Assembly (NCBI GenBank): GCA_021397835.1
Contig: JAJFZO010000034.1
Location: 1,924,501 to 1,988,500 of the forward strand
DNA: 64,000 nucleotides
Direction: 5' to 3'
Source: Moringa oleifera
Taxonomy: Eukaryota > Streptophyta > Magnoliopsida > Brassicales > Moringaceae
This document shows positions 1 through 13,288 of this stretch, piece after piece. The translations under genes and the position numbers were made by a program. The stretch's first letter is position 1. Each line of letters begins with the position of its first letter. A model generated the notes under the pieces. That model was not told the origin of the DNA. It did not search any database and worked only from the letters and a program-made list of their open reading frames with translations.

Positions 1-371
1 GAAGTTCCAACTCTGACAAGTGAACTAGGGATGTGATGGGCTGGCTCGGTTTTGTGCTACTTAAGCCAATTCAGCAGCTCACTCACAACTATCTTTACTC
101 CTGCAAATAAGAAGTATCTTCCATGTTTGCTAATTATATCTTGGTTTTCTTTCATCATCTGTGCAAACAAGGCGTTTCTGGTTTTAGAGAAAGGAGTCTT
201 TCTTTTTAAAGAAAGAAAAAGAAATAGAAAGGGGAGTAGTGTATTCATCATAATAAAGTGATTTCAAAATTATACAAAAGTGATTTGTGCCTTTATGTTA
301 AATTGGCTGTAATTACTCCTTGATTTTCTTAATAGTCAATCACATATTGAATTTGATTTGTATGTTGTTAG

Positions 372-3300
372 AGTTCAACTCTTGAAAGTCCTGGAGACAA
401 GGAAGACTGTGTTGCAGAAAGAACAAGGCATGGCCTTTGCACGTGCTGCAGCTGCTGGTTTTGACATTGATCACATGGCACCATTGATGTCATTTTCTGA
501 AAGTTTTGGAGCCACACGTTTAATGTAAGCAGTTTGTCTTCTAAGCAGCATTCTTTTCATTGACATTAACCCCATGGAGTTTTACCTCAATCAGAATTCT
601 CTTAATATCTGGTGAATGCAACTTTGGTATACCTTTGATGATTGAGGTGCTCAGTTGATCTTTTTCTCCTATAAATGAGCTTCGATTTTGTATTCTAAAA
701 TTCTAATGCCTTCAAAAAATTAAAGGATTTTTCTTTCAATAGTCTATTATTGATTATACCAATTGGATTTAGTACGAAGTAGTGCAGATTTTGGCATCAC
801 TTTTTGGGGGATTGGATATTATATGGAGTTATGTCATGTTCTTGCCTTTTCATGATGTACCCCATTTTTGAAGCTTGATATCAAACTTTGGGTGAAGTAA
901 TGATAGCAAAAGTTGTTCTTAGTATGCAGTTCGAATGGGTTAAATTTATATTGAATAAAGTCTAAAAGGGTGTAGACTGGGGACAAAGCCCAACTTTTTT
1001 GACGTATCATCTCCTTCACCAACCTTGGGGCAAAATAATGTGTTTGTTGATCATTTCCTTACATATATCAATGCCACAGGGATGCTTGCGTAAGATTTAT
1101 GGATTTATGGAAAAGGAAGCATGAAACTGGCCAATGGCTTGAAATTGAAGCAGCTGAAGCAAGGTCAGATTTCTCTGCCATGAATGCATCAGGCATCGTG
1201 CTTGCAAATGTCGTCAACAAGCAAAATGGATCCAGGGAAGTCTGTCCTGACACTCCAGAAAATAATGGGAAAGCAAGTATTCACACAAGCATAGGTATGA
1301 GGGAGTTGTTCCAGTGTTTTTTTCATGTTGTGGCAAGTGCGTGTTAGAATATGTGCTTACTTTGTCTAGGTACATGGATATGCATGTGAGCTTGCATCTG
1401 TGCATGTTATGCATGTGTATATGGCCATGATATCTATTCATGGCTGCTGAATCTGAGGTTCAATGTGGAGGGACACTGTTCAATCTTTCTTTCCTTTTCG
1501 TGGAAGGGAGATGAGGGTGTGCTTCTGTTTTGTGCTGTATTAGATTGGAGAGTTTGTACTTACATCTCCTCCCATAGATCACATGATATAAACAAATGAA
1601 ACTCCAGTGCAGGTTTAAGGTCTGAAAAGGCATCTAATGTGAAAGTGCATGCCTGCAAAATATAGAATCAGATATTCTTCCTTCATGCTTTACTGTAATT
1701 GATGCATCAATTATGTGCTTGACATAAACATCAACACTTTTAATATTTTCTTGATGTTTGAGTTCAAAAAAGTAATGGTACTTCCATGTCCAGATGAGAA
1801 GGCTTCCACTGATCATCAACCAACTGGCAACCCAGAGTATTTTCAAGGCCAGTTTCCACATCCTATGTTTCCCCACTGGCCTGTTCATTCTCCTCCCGGT
1901 TCCTTACCAGTCTTTCAAGGATATCCTGTGCAAGGAATGCCTTACTATCCAGGAAGCCCATTCTTCAGCCCACCTTATCAAGCTGTGGAGGATCGTAGAC
2001 TCAGTGCTGGTCAAAGAATGGGACACAAGAGGCATTCAATGGATAGTAAGGATGCTGAATCAGAGTCTTGGGAGATGGAAAAAGCAAGATCTGGAGATGA
2101 TGTGGAGGTGGGCAAGGAGACCTCGCACAGTCAAGAACAACAAAAGAAGAGCAGCCGATCAGGTAGAAAGCAATCCGGAATGGTAGTTATCAGAAATCTC
2201 AATTATATCACTTCAAAGAAGCGGAACTCCTCAAATTCTGATTCGCGATCAACGTCTGGCTCTGGAACCGATGAGGAAGATGAAAATTTAACAGGCAGTT
2301 CTCCAAAGATAAAGTACAAAAACTCGCTGAGATCCTCAAAAGGGAAGGAAGGTCATGCAAAATCTATTGATACATTGAATTCATTTGATAAAGAAGGAAC
2401 AGCTGATGGGACAGATGCAGATGGTGCACAGTGGCAAGTGTTTCAAAATTTTTTACTAAGAGATGCCGATGAAGAGGAACATGCTGCTAACCAAGGAATG
2501 TTTGCAATGGAAAAGGAGGTTAGAGGGAAGAGGAGACAACATGCAGTCTATGATGATCCTTTGGCTTATGGAAAAAATGTGAGTCAATATCAAGAAGAGA
2601 ATATGACTGACACGCAAAAATTCAGTGGAAACACCACCCGTCTGCTTAAGGGATCAAATGATGAATCCTTAATTTCTAGAAAAATAGGTCAATCTAGTGA
2701 TGGTAGACTGTTCATGGATGGTCAACTGGATGTACACTCTGCTGAAAGAGATGGCAGGAGAATCATGTATAGGAGGTCTGCAAATGATGCTTTTGTGATT
2801 CATAAACGAGAAAACCAGGCAGATTTTACAAATTCATCAGATCCACTTGCTGTGAATGGGTTTGAAAGTGCAAGCAATGGTTTAGATAAGAGGTCATCAA
2901 ATAATATTGATGATTACTCTTACATTGTTTCACTAAGATCTGTTTCTTTGGATGAAGTTGGAGTTATTGGTCGAAATGCTATTGACATGGATTCTGAGTT
3001 CCCATCGTCACAACAGAAGGCAGAAAACATCTCTAGCAGGGTTGGAGGCCAATTCAACTATGAAGCAAATGATCTCAGCTTGATGCCTGAGCGTGGAACA
3101 GAAAATAAACCTATTGGTTATGATCCTGCTTTAGATTATGAAATGCAGGCTCATGCTGGAGATGGTGCTTCACTGGATAAGAGAAATAAAGAGGTGGTGT
3201 CTGACATCAAGCAAGGGTCTAAGAAGTCAGAAAAGGACAGGAAATCAAAACTTACTTCAGATGCCTCGGACAAGAAGAAGATACTGGGCCCAACAAGGAA

Positions 3301-6300
3301 AGGAAGACCTTCAAAGTTGTCAGCTCTGGATGAAGCAAAAGCACGTGCTGAGAGGCTAAGAAACTTCAAAGCTGATATCCAGAAAATGAAGAAAGAGAAG
3401 GTTGACTTTCTTATCATCCCTTTAGAATTCAGTTCTACATCGAAGAATTAAAATAACACTAGCAAAATCAATATGTGAGATTGGTCCTAAGTGAAGATGC
3501 CCAATTTGCTGTTGCATCAACCAATTTTTATCATCTGTTGACCATTATTTCATGTTTCTTTTGCCGGCTGGGATGTTTCAGTTATTTGGGTATACTTTTC
3601 GGATTGATATGTTCTTTTGCTTTTTTCAGGAAGAGGTAGATAGAAGGCGACTTGAAGCTTTGAAGATAGCAAGGCAAAAGCGAATTGCTGCTAGAGGCAA
3701 TTCAGTCAATGCTCAATCACCATTGTCTTCACAGCAAACTAAAAAACAGTTGCCGACAAAACTTTCCCCTAGCTTCCACAAAGGGTCAAAGTTTAGTGAT
3801 TCAGAGCCTGGATCATCATCACCTCTACAAAGGTTCCCAATGAGAACTGCTTCTCTGGGGTCAACTGATTCTCACAAACCTTCAAAGTCCAGCAAATCGA
3901 ATACTGGAAGCCACTCTACTGGGAATAGGTTAAGCCGGTCAGTGTCAGCATTGCCAGAACCAAAGAAAGAGAGGAGTCGGATGTCTGACACAAAAGCATC
4001 CATGTCACGGATTAGAAGATTATCAGAACCTAAAATAGCTAGTGGTGCTGTTTCTTCAGTGAGGGCACGAAGCAATGAATTGTCCTCAAAGCCAAAAATA
4101 TCTTACGAGTCTCAGAGCAAGAAGCTATCTGCTATTGTGAACTATGATAAAGGCAAGGCTGCATCTCTGCCTGAACTGAAAATTAGGACATCCCAAGGTC
4201 CTTCTGGGAAATCAGCAGCCAAAGAAATGATGCTGAAGGTGAATGAGAATGAGGCTTCTACAGCAGAATTGGAGCTCAACAGAAACAAGGATAAGAAATC
4301 ACATCAGAGTGATGGGGATGACAGTACAGTTATCGAGAAGACGGTTGTAATGCTAGAATGTGAGAAACCCTCCATTCCTGCTCCTCAGACGTCAGATGAA
4401 AACATGGGGCTTGAGAAAGGCTATTGTGACAACCATGCAACAGGAGCCAAATCTGGGATAGTGTCTGATTATTCTAACATTGATCCACCAATTCCACCAA
4501 AAGGTGTCGATAGAGAAACCAGTGAACCCAATCTGCAGGGTCAACTGAATGCCCACGATACAGGATTGGTAAGAACTCAAAATAGCTTTCTTCCCAGTTT
4601 TGCCACTTGTTTTACATGAATCGTGATTGTCTTGATTTGTGACAGGGAGGACTCTCAACTAGGAAAATTTGTTTCAGTGTCAGTGGCATTAGTTGCGGTT
4701 TTATAACTTAAAAGAATCTATACACAATGGTACAAACTTAAACTATGGTAATAAAAATGCTGAAAACAATTTATACATATGTGATTGAGCATCTCACCTA
4801 TTGGATTGTATTTCCTTTGTCAACAGAACAGAGAGTTATACTGCTGAGTCTTATTATCTAGGTCTATTGGTGAGGAGCTCCCATTTCCAGACCTTTAGGA
4901 AGTTTGTCTAATAAATGTGAACTGCTTACATCATCTACTCTTGTTGTAATGTCGTGTCAGCCCTGATTTAGTACAGTTATCTCTGTTCAGTTTCTCCTTT
5001 CTATCATGATCAGGAAATACTAAATAGTACATCTTGAAGATTATGAAGTCAGCAAACTGGTTTTATTGTTGCAGTAATACAGAATTCATTAACCGTGTGA
5101 CGCTTGGTATATAAACTGCTGTCAGGTCAAAGTAGAACTTGTGAGTAACATGGTGAAGGCATCACCAAGATTTTCAAGTCAAACTGAAAAACCATATCAA
5201 GCCCCTTATGCTCGGCTATCTTCTTTGGAAGATCCATGTACTGGAAATTCAGAATATGTCAAAGCACCCCCAGCAAGCATACAGACTAACACAGTGGAGC
5301 AAGAGACTGTTAAAGCTCTTATATCTGATTCTAAAAGCTTGAAACTAGAAAAAGCTCCAGAGGCATTGGATAAGCGTCAAATAAAGGAATCATCAAAAGG
5401 GCTTAGAAAGTTGCTGAAATTTGGAAGAAAGACTCATAGCTCGGGTACAAATGAACATAGTGTTGAATCAGATAATGTTAGCATCAATGGTACTGAGGCC
5501 GATGAGTTGGTTGGGAATGCAGCTGCATCAAGTGAAGGTAAATGCATCCAACTCCATCTATTGTGTACTTTAATGCCTAGTGGCATTCAGAATGCATCAT
5601 AGAATTGCTTTTAAAGTCCACCATACATGTCTAACAAGTTGCATTAATTTTGGAAGGCAAGTTAACAAGATCTCAGAATCAGGAATAATCACATAACTCC
5701 GATCGTAGTTTCATGTATGTTTAACACTTGATCATAGTTTCAAACAAATAAAATGTTAGTAATTTGATTTAACTGCTGTCTGGAATACTCTCTTCTTCAA
5801 AGAGAACTGGTTGTCCTGATCTTGACTCGTGATCTATATTTCATGTCTGAGAATGAGTTAGATAATTTGATAAGATAGTTTAATAGTTGTATCTATCTGA
5901 ATATTGTTGGCTTTAATCAACTGGGGATTGAAAGTTTAAGATTAAGTGGCAAACTGGGGATTGAGGTGGCGTAAATAAAACTCCTTTAGTTTTTTATGAC
6001 CACACTTATGATGTACAATATTATGGTTTGCGTGAGAAATTATTTGAATTTCGCTCCTTCAAAGTTCTGAAAAACTGTTACGTTGAAGTTTAATTTTTAA
6101 ATGCCTGTTAGTAGGACTCATGGCTTATCTACTCCATAAGCTGACCACGAATTATCGTTGCAATGCAGTTCATACATTGAAGAATCTGATCTCTCAAGAT
6201 GAAACTCCTGCTGCTACTCCACAAAAGAGTTAGTGCTTTTCCATGCTACCCAATTGTAATTTATTGATTTCATTTCTATTTTTCTGTTTAATATGTGAAC

Positions 6301-6392
6301 CTTTTTCTTTTACTCTGGTTGCAGCTTCTCGCCACTTTTCTTTGCTGTCACCCTTCAGAAGCAAGAGTAGTGAAAAGAAGCTGCCTTCTTGA
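372..6392 (+). CDS. COP1-interacting protein 7-like protein, 5' partial
   Basis: This is the 3' part of a gene related to Arabidopsis CIP7 and its relatives, large plant nuclear proteins linked to COP1 and light signalling. Visible exons are 372-524, 1080-1294, 1794-3400, 3630-4568, 5126-5537, 6169-6228 and 6325-6392. They join in one frame across GT-AG introns and give about 1150 residues. The first two encode the family-typical block with VLETRKTVLQKEQGMAFARA and FMDLWKRKHETGQW. Exon 3 is long, Ser/Lys-rich and probably disordered. A charged, probably helical stretch spans the exon 3/4 junction (AERLRNFKADIQKMKKEK, then EEVDRRRLEALKIARQKR). The last exon ends with the conserved tail SRHFSLLSPFRSK. 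The start codon and N-terminal exons lie left of the window, and bases 1-371 read as intron. The 3' end faces the next gene, with 371 bp between stop codons. Family assignment is firm; the molecular role is inferred from the family. Confidence 0.88.
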
Positions 6393-6763
6393 CAATGTTG
6401 GCGACCTCAAAGTTAAAGAAGCAGTAAATTTGCCTTATTTTCAATTGTTTCAGCCGTGAACCCACCTTTAGTTCTATTGATACTCATCTATTGCAGTGTG
6501 AAAAAGTATTCTGAAAGATATTGTTGTAAAAACTGCAATTGATCTTTATAGTCATCTTCAGTATTCTTATGTTAAATTTGTCCACTGCTCCTCCTCTGAT
6601 TAATTAGATTAAAATACTTTCTTGCAACAATATAGAACCTCGACTTTCATGGTATACCAGAGATGTCAAAAGATAAACCTATAATTGTTGGTTCCAGAGG
6701 GAATTTTGTATGGTATAATAGCATTTAATGGTTCATCGGTACATTTGACTCTCTGGACAAAAA

Positions 6764-8766
6764 TTAGTCAAAATGAATAACTAAACTGGAAATGTTGCTT
6801 TTGCTCATCCTAGTTAAAGCTTCCTTTGCCAAGCAATCAGCAGCTGCTTGGGGGTCCTCAATGTGCCTGATGAGATCCACAGCCTCTTGGTTTTTCATCA
6901 CCTGAACAAACATAAACCATGATGGTAAATGGTTTCTGTTTGTATGCAGTATGTTATTTGTTATTAAACCATAGCAGCTCAAATTCACATCGATATGATG
7001 TATGTTACCTCCCATATGCCATTGCTTGCTATGATGACAAATTCAGTATCAGAATCTACACTTTCAGCTCCAACAGCTAGTTCTGAATGTTTTGAGTTCA
7101 CTGAGCCTGCTCGATTGCCTGAGTTCCAAGCGAACACGCCTATTTCAGACAAACACAGCACCGAATTTCAGATGGATATTCATAGAATAAAATCATGTAA
7201 GCACAGGTATTGCCGGGATGTGGTTTCACTACAGCAGCATATAAGTTTCACTTCATGAACTAATTTTTCTAGTAACTCTTTTCTGGACGACTATCATTTC
7301 TTTCCAGAAACAACCCAGCAAAGAAGAGATCCTCATTATTTAAGAAGCTTTAAAATTCTGATCTCACATGTTAATGGCCATAGAAAATGTTTTGCTTGAT
7401 CATCCGTTTTGCATCTCACAATCTAATCCTAGGTAGCAAGTATGAACCTACGCGTGTTTTCTGTTTTATATTCTAAAAAATGTATACCTTTGCCTGAAAG
7501 ATAATATAAAGAAGCCAAATGTAAGTCTATATTTTCATATACTAGTGAACATTTTTAGCTATACCTGGAAAAAGCCTGCAGGGCCAAAATGGTTTGCCAG
7601 TTTGCTGCCGCCTGCTGCTTATCTGATAGGCCACACCGCCTCTACACACGATAGCTCTGTAGTCACCCATGTTAGCTATCACAAGCTTTTCTCCGTTGAT
7701 CACTATCACTGATGCTGAACCAACAGACCATGTCTCATTTTCTTTCTCCTCCTCTCTGATCTTTGCCCTTGCTCGGAGGTGTGCTTTCTTCATTGTATCT
7801 TTGCTCTTTCTCCTGATTTGAGACTGCAAGAGACCAGGATGACATCATATGACAATGAAGAATGTAAATGAAGGAATGCCAGGACAAGGAGACAGGGAAG
7901 AGGGAGGTGTGGCACTGGCTTTCACTAGCTCCTTTCAATCACGTAATGGAAAGATAGGCTTACTCTAAAAATATATGATCATTCTCTTTTATTGAAAACT
8001 GAAAATGGGAAGTATTTGGAATGAGCTTGTTTACCAGTTTAGGCATTCTATCAAACAGATGGGATTGCATATATTTGGTAACCCCATCACCAATTCGAGC
8101 ATCAAAAACTCCAAAGAACCACAACTCCACCTCTCCAATTTGTTCTCTCTGTACCACAACTGAGTCAGAGTCGGCCTCATCCAAGCCACCTTTAAACGTT
8201 TGGTCTTCAACGACATGGCAGCCATGAGAGATAGGCATCATCCACTGTGCCGTCTTCTTAATCTGAGGATCTCTTTTCTTGCTCCCTCCATATCCTACCA
8301 AAGACCGTCTCAGCCGAAATGCCTGTCCAATTAAAAGAACAAATAACCGTGTGAAAAATGTTGGGAAGTTACCGACTCTATTGGCATCTTGAACCTTTCG
8401 CCTTCATTTGAATATGTTAATCAGCTTTACTAAGCTTGGACAGACAAAGGTACACTTAATTTACATCTTCATCAATTGCAATCTTCAAAAGTTACCGATC
8501 TCTGTTACTGGTATTTTCAACTCTGGTCATAACAGGAACTCTCTCTCTCTCTCCCTCTTTCCCCCGATGGCATACATCTTTCATGCTGTTTCATTAATCA
8601 ACTGAAACTCGAGAAACCCGCAAATTAAAAACCCCTGGTTATCCGAAATCGTCAAAATTGATCATTCATAAAAATGAAATCGGCTTCCCAAGATCACCCC
8701 AGGAGAATAATACAAGTGATGTTTAAGGCTTACCTTGATCTTGCGCTGAAGATCTCTAAGTCCCAT
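6764..8766 (-). CDS. Protein phosphatase 2C-like protein (probable pseudophosphatase, PP2C-like 44 type)
   Basis: Five exons on the minus strand (8766-8734, 8322-8035, 7823-7565, 7139-7009, 6901-6764) give 282 residues starting MGLRDLQRKIK. The order of PP2C landmarks is kept but degenerate. The canonical DGHGG is replaced by FDARIG at about residue 85. GSTA becomes GSAS, followed by VIANMGDYRAIVCRGG. The late DG of ASDGLWD is replaced by NG (residues 233-234, ASNGIWEV), and the terminal DN is replaced by SN (272-273). Two of three metal-binding aspartates of active PP2Cs are therefore missing, and the region that normally carries RAFGD is absent. The frame and all splice sites are intact, so this is not a decayed gene. 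It matches the plant group annotated as putative protein phosphatase 2C-like protein 44. Catalytic inactivity is inferred. A regulatory or scaffold role is possible, but nothing here shows which. Confidence 0.88.
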
Positions 8767-11700
8767 GCTTATCCCTGACACTTGATAACAAAACTCCCTC
8801 TACTCTCTGCTACTGCATAAAGGCAAATCATACAGAACCAACAAGCTTTTCAGATAACAGAGAAAGGTAAGCTCTGGTTTTCTTTCTTGGTTTAAATATA
8901 TTTGTAAAGAAAGCAAAAGTATACAGCTGCGTGGACTACGCTCTTGGTTTCCATTTTTTAGGTCAATGCATTGATTGGAAAATTTATTGGCTTTGAATAT
9001 ATCTGTTGAGAGAACAATTAAACCAGTAACGGTCAGTTTCCACTAACCGCCTTACATCAAAATCGCAGGTACCCACAGATACACCCATCTCACTCATTCT
9101 TTATAAATGTTTGAAAAAAATAAAAAACAATAATAATTATCTAAGGAAGTCTTTTATTTCTATTTAATTTTAATTGGGTACAACTAACATCTGTCCATAA
9201 AAATTCAACAGATTTTTATTTATTGGTTTTTTTCAATTTAAAAATACATATTCAAAAATTATATATAAATTTATATTGTATGTTATTGACAGACCAAATT
9301 ATTAAATGAATAACCTACCTGGAAACGTAGGAGGCATTAGCTACCAATTTGATTCATGCCTTAGATGTCCCAATGAGTTTACAGGCAATGAAATGAGGTG
9401 CAGCATGCAAGAGAATGGCATGGTTGCTGTTGTGGGTGCATGCCACGCCTGTCTGAATAAGTGCTGCTAACAGGCTGTGGCCTTACCATTAAAGAAAAAG
9501 AAAAAGAACCTATCAGGGTCACAATCAAAATGAGACTATTGATTTGTATTTGACTCATGCATGTATATTATAATGTTTTGAATGCCAATTATCAAAATCA
9601 TAATTAATTTTACTTAGGAGTAAATATAAATTTAAAATAAACAGTAAGCCACAAACATTTTAAATTCAATTCGGCCCTAGAAATTATTGTCATGTTTAGA
9701 ACAGAGTAATCTCATAAAGTCTGGACATTACGTGCTCTCTGAACCTATGATTGGGAATGCTTTAAACAATTGTGTACCCAAAAAAAATTACCTCCTAAAG
9801 TTACAAACTTTATAGGTGATGTGTATTACCATGAAGACTATGAGTCATGACTTCTCCCTTCTTCAGGAACTTCAACAGAGAGGCCAGAGAGAGAAAGCTT
9901 TGGCCATAAGGGGTGATGATTACGGCCAAGAAAAATAGAAAGGAAAATTTGTTATTTTCCATTGATGATTCTAATACACTTGCCTATAGTAGTAAACTTG
10001 TTTTCTGACTAGCAACAAAGCAGAGCACAGAGGTGGTGCCCCATCAGGTTGGGTCAAGTCAGAGTCCGCAATGATCGGTCCGAGTCCGCCCTGTAAATTC
10101 TGGATTCAAATCAAACAAAATTCTCACATGCTTTTCAAATTAATAGATGAAGTTGAATTCTTTGCCTTGGAAAATATGTAGTTAGTGATTTATTTACTAG
10201 CTTGATTTAGTATATTATATTTATAAATTTTTATATTAATCAATTTAATAAATTTTAAACTGATTACATGTACTTTAATTTAATAAAATGTATTTAAATT
10301 AATTTGGTCAATAATTTTTTATTATTTTTATTAAAAAAAATAAATAAATTTTAAATATAAAATAAATAACAATAAAAATTTTATAAAATTATTACCTTCA
10401 AAATTTTAAATTTTATAAATTTTATATATGTTTATGTGTAATATTAAAATGAATAAAATTAATGAACAATATTCGCTGTTATTGAATTATAAAATTTTAA
10501 TATGAAAAATAAATAATATTAATAAGTATTTAAAATTATATATTATTTTAATAAAAATAAATATATTCAATTTTGAAAATAAATTAACTTATTAAAAATT
10601 TATAAATTAAAAATAAAATATACATCATATATACATTAGCTTATTTTTTTAATATAATAGCACAATAAATTTTGATATTTTTTAAGAAATTTAATTCTAC
10701 TTTTGTAACATATATATTATATTAATTTAATATATATAGATTAAAATTTGATTAAAAAATTGATGAATTATATCATTAATTTTTTGATTTATAATTTTTT
10801 ATATTTATCAAATTTATTATATAAATTTAATTTAAACTTAAATAAATCAAACGAGTTTGTCCATTAGCATATTTACTTGCTCAAAATTTGAGGCTCACAG
10901 CTAATTCATTGATAAAATGAGTATCTTTACTCTAACTCAATTATTATACAGATCGATTTATAGAGCAAAAAACATCTGTTGACCTTGATTTCTAAATCCA
11001 CCTCTAAATTTAACTCGATCAAAATAAATAAAATTTTATTATTAAGTGTCCAAGTTAATAACAGGTCGATCTGATCCACAAAAACCTGATCGATCTCAAA
11101 TTAACAGCTTGAGTCTAATTCATCCATTTAAAAAATATGTGATCTATGGCTTATCCACGAGTTTGATCTATTAAATCATATTTATAAACTATTTTGCTTT
11201 TAAATACACTAATTTAATATATTTTAAACATGTCATATGCGAGTCTAACTCATCAAAGTTATTTAATAAATAATTTTATTTATTATTTTTAATAAAATAA
11301 TATAAATAAATAAATAAATTTTAACTAAAAAGTAAATAATAATAAAAATAATATAACATTTTCAAACTTTTAATATATTGAAAATATAACAAAATAATAA
11401 ATTTATTATATTTATCACGTTTAATATTAAAATCAATCGATTAAATAAAAAAGTAATATGTATTATTATTTAATTATAAGATAGATTTTAACATGTAAAA
11501 TAATTAACATTAATAAGTATTAAAATATTAATAAATATGTAAAATTATATATATAATAAATAAATAATAAATCAACCAATGAAATTAAATTTAATTTTAT
11601 AAAAAATATAAACTATCATATTGAAAAATATGATAGCACACTAAAGTTTGATAAGTTTTTAAGAAATTTAATTTTATATATGTCATATACATATTTTTGT

Positions 11701-13288
11701 ATATAAGATATACATACTGTCGTAATAGGATGGTTTTTTTTAATTAACTTCAATCCAATAAAGTAAAATTTGTTGTATAAATAATTCATAGCATATATCA
11801 TTACCAAATTATCTCAAGCTCATTACAGAATGTGTTCTTTTCTCTCACTGAACATGCTTTTTCTAACTTGATATTTTAATTTAATTTAAATCAGTATGAT
11901 GAACTCAATTTACTGTGATTTTTTAAATAATTTTTTAGTTTTAATAAATAATTACTATTTTTCACAATATTTTTAGCTTTAATCACAAAAAGTTAATATC
12001 TAAAACAAACCAAGCATAATATGGTTCTAGATTTATTGGCAAATCTCCACTACCCCCTTTCTGATCATTTTAATATTACAATGCAGTTGTTCTATTAAAT
12101 CAACTAAAACAAATTTTACTTTCTAATCTCACAGAATTTTTACCATAATTTGTTCGAGTTAATTTTGTCAAATTTAGTAGAAGTTACAAATAACTATTCC
12201 AAGAAACTATTATATTAATTCTTGAAAAGTAAAATTTTAAACCTTGTTTTTTTTTTCTCAAAACTAATGAAATGGTTTTCCATGAAGTTACAAAATATTT
12301 TTAAAAAAATAAATAAGATTAGAAAATATAATAAATTGATTTTTGTAAGCATTACAAAAATATTTTTCAAATATTATTAATTGATTTTAAAATAAGAGTT
12401 ATATAATAACCCTATCTCATATTATCAATCAAAATATCATGTTTAAAAAATAACAAATCGAATTTTGATCTATTAATTTGATATTAAATTGAACTTTAAC
12501 TTAAATAATTATAAAAATAATAGTAATATTTCATTATTGAAATACTTCAAATATGATTCATATGAATTCTTCACTCTATTTTGGATCAATTTCTTAAGTT
12601 TGAATAATTTTTTTATGCAAGATCTATTTTATAAAAATTTTTAAATTTTTAATAATATAATTTTTAAAAAATATATTTTTATATTTAAAAAATTAAAAAA
12701 TTTTTATAATGGTAACTTAAATATATTATTTGCATATATAAAAATTTTGAGCCAAAATTAATTATATAAAATATTCAATTTGAATATCTTTAATTTTTAA
12801 ATTTTTGAACATAATTTAATATAATTTAATAAATTTTAATTTACTATTTTTAAATATAAAAATTTGATTAATAATATAAAATAAATATCAAATTTTTATA
12901 TAATATTTACCCTTAATTTTATAAAAAATCAATAAATTTTTAACACTCTTCATAATCTTACTACCGTGCTTAAAGTTTGAAGGAAAAAAAAAACTCATTG
13001 AGAATTACCAGAAATTAAAATTTTTTGAAACTCACTAAAAAATTCAAAGATTATCAGAAAAATTTGAATATTACAAATTATGTTCTCGACTCTTATTGCC
13101 ATTAAATTTCTAAAATAATTATTAATAAAAAAATATTAAAATATAAACAAGCAAAACTTTTACCATAAAAGGAAAAATTAAAAATTAAAAATTGTGAAGG
13201 CTGGAAAGATCACCAGTGCATCACCTACTAAAAGCTTGCTAAAGCCCTGCGTCCTCTCTCCCTCCCTGGGAGAGAGGGAAAGCCCGCC
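8767..13288. other. AT-rich intergenic region between divergent genes
   Basis: No protein-coding gene is supported here. The left part (8767-9120) is the promoter side of the PP2C-like gene, with a CT-rich leader and a TATA-like TTTAAATATATTTG near 8890. From about 9120 to 13190 the DNA is very AT-rich with stops in all frames. It contains the long direct duplication listed separately. The right edge (13190-13288) is the CT-rich leader of the RRM gene. Confidence 0.7.
10170..11700. repeat. Diverged direct duplication of an AT-rich unit, offset about 970-990 bp
   Basis: Segments around 10170-10730 and 11140-11700 share landmarks in the same order. Examples are AATTTTAATATGAAAAATAA against GATTTTAACATGTAAAATAA, ATTAATAAGTATT (near 10518 and 11508), and ATAGCACAATAAATTTTGAT followed by TTTTTTAAGAAATTTAATT (near 10660 and 11640). 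The copies differ by many substitutions and small indels. There is no coding content. It is probably a non-autonomous repeat unit or an old segmental duplication. Boundaries are approximate because low complexity blurs them. Confidence 0.55.

Noticed and set aside
1..371. Possible extra coding exon at the left edge
   Set aside because: Both small frames here lack similarity to the CIP7 N-terminus, and the segment ends in a normal acceptor (GTTAG), so it reads as intron.
1634..2186. Open frames of 80-130 residues overlapping exon 3 of the CIP7-like gene
   Set aside because: They lack family similarity and lie in alternate frames of a long conserved exon.
9360..9500. Possible microRNA precursor (GC-richer stretch with GCATGC repeats)
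   Set aside because: No known plant microRNA sequence was recognised and no clear long stem was found by eye.
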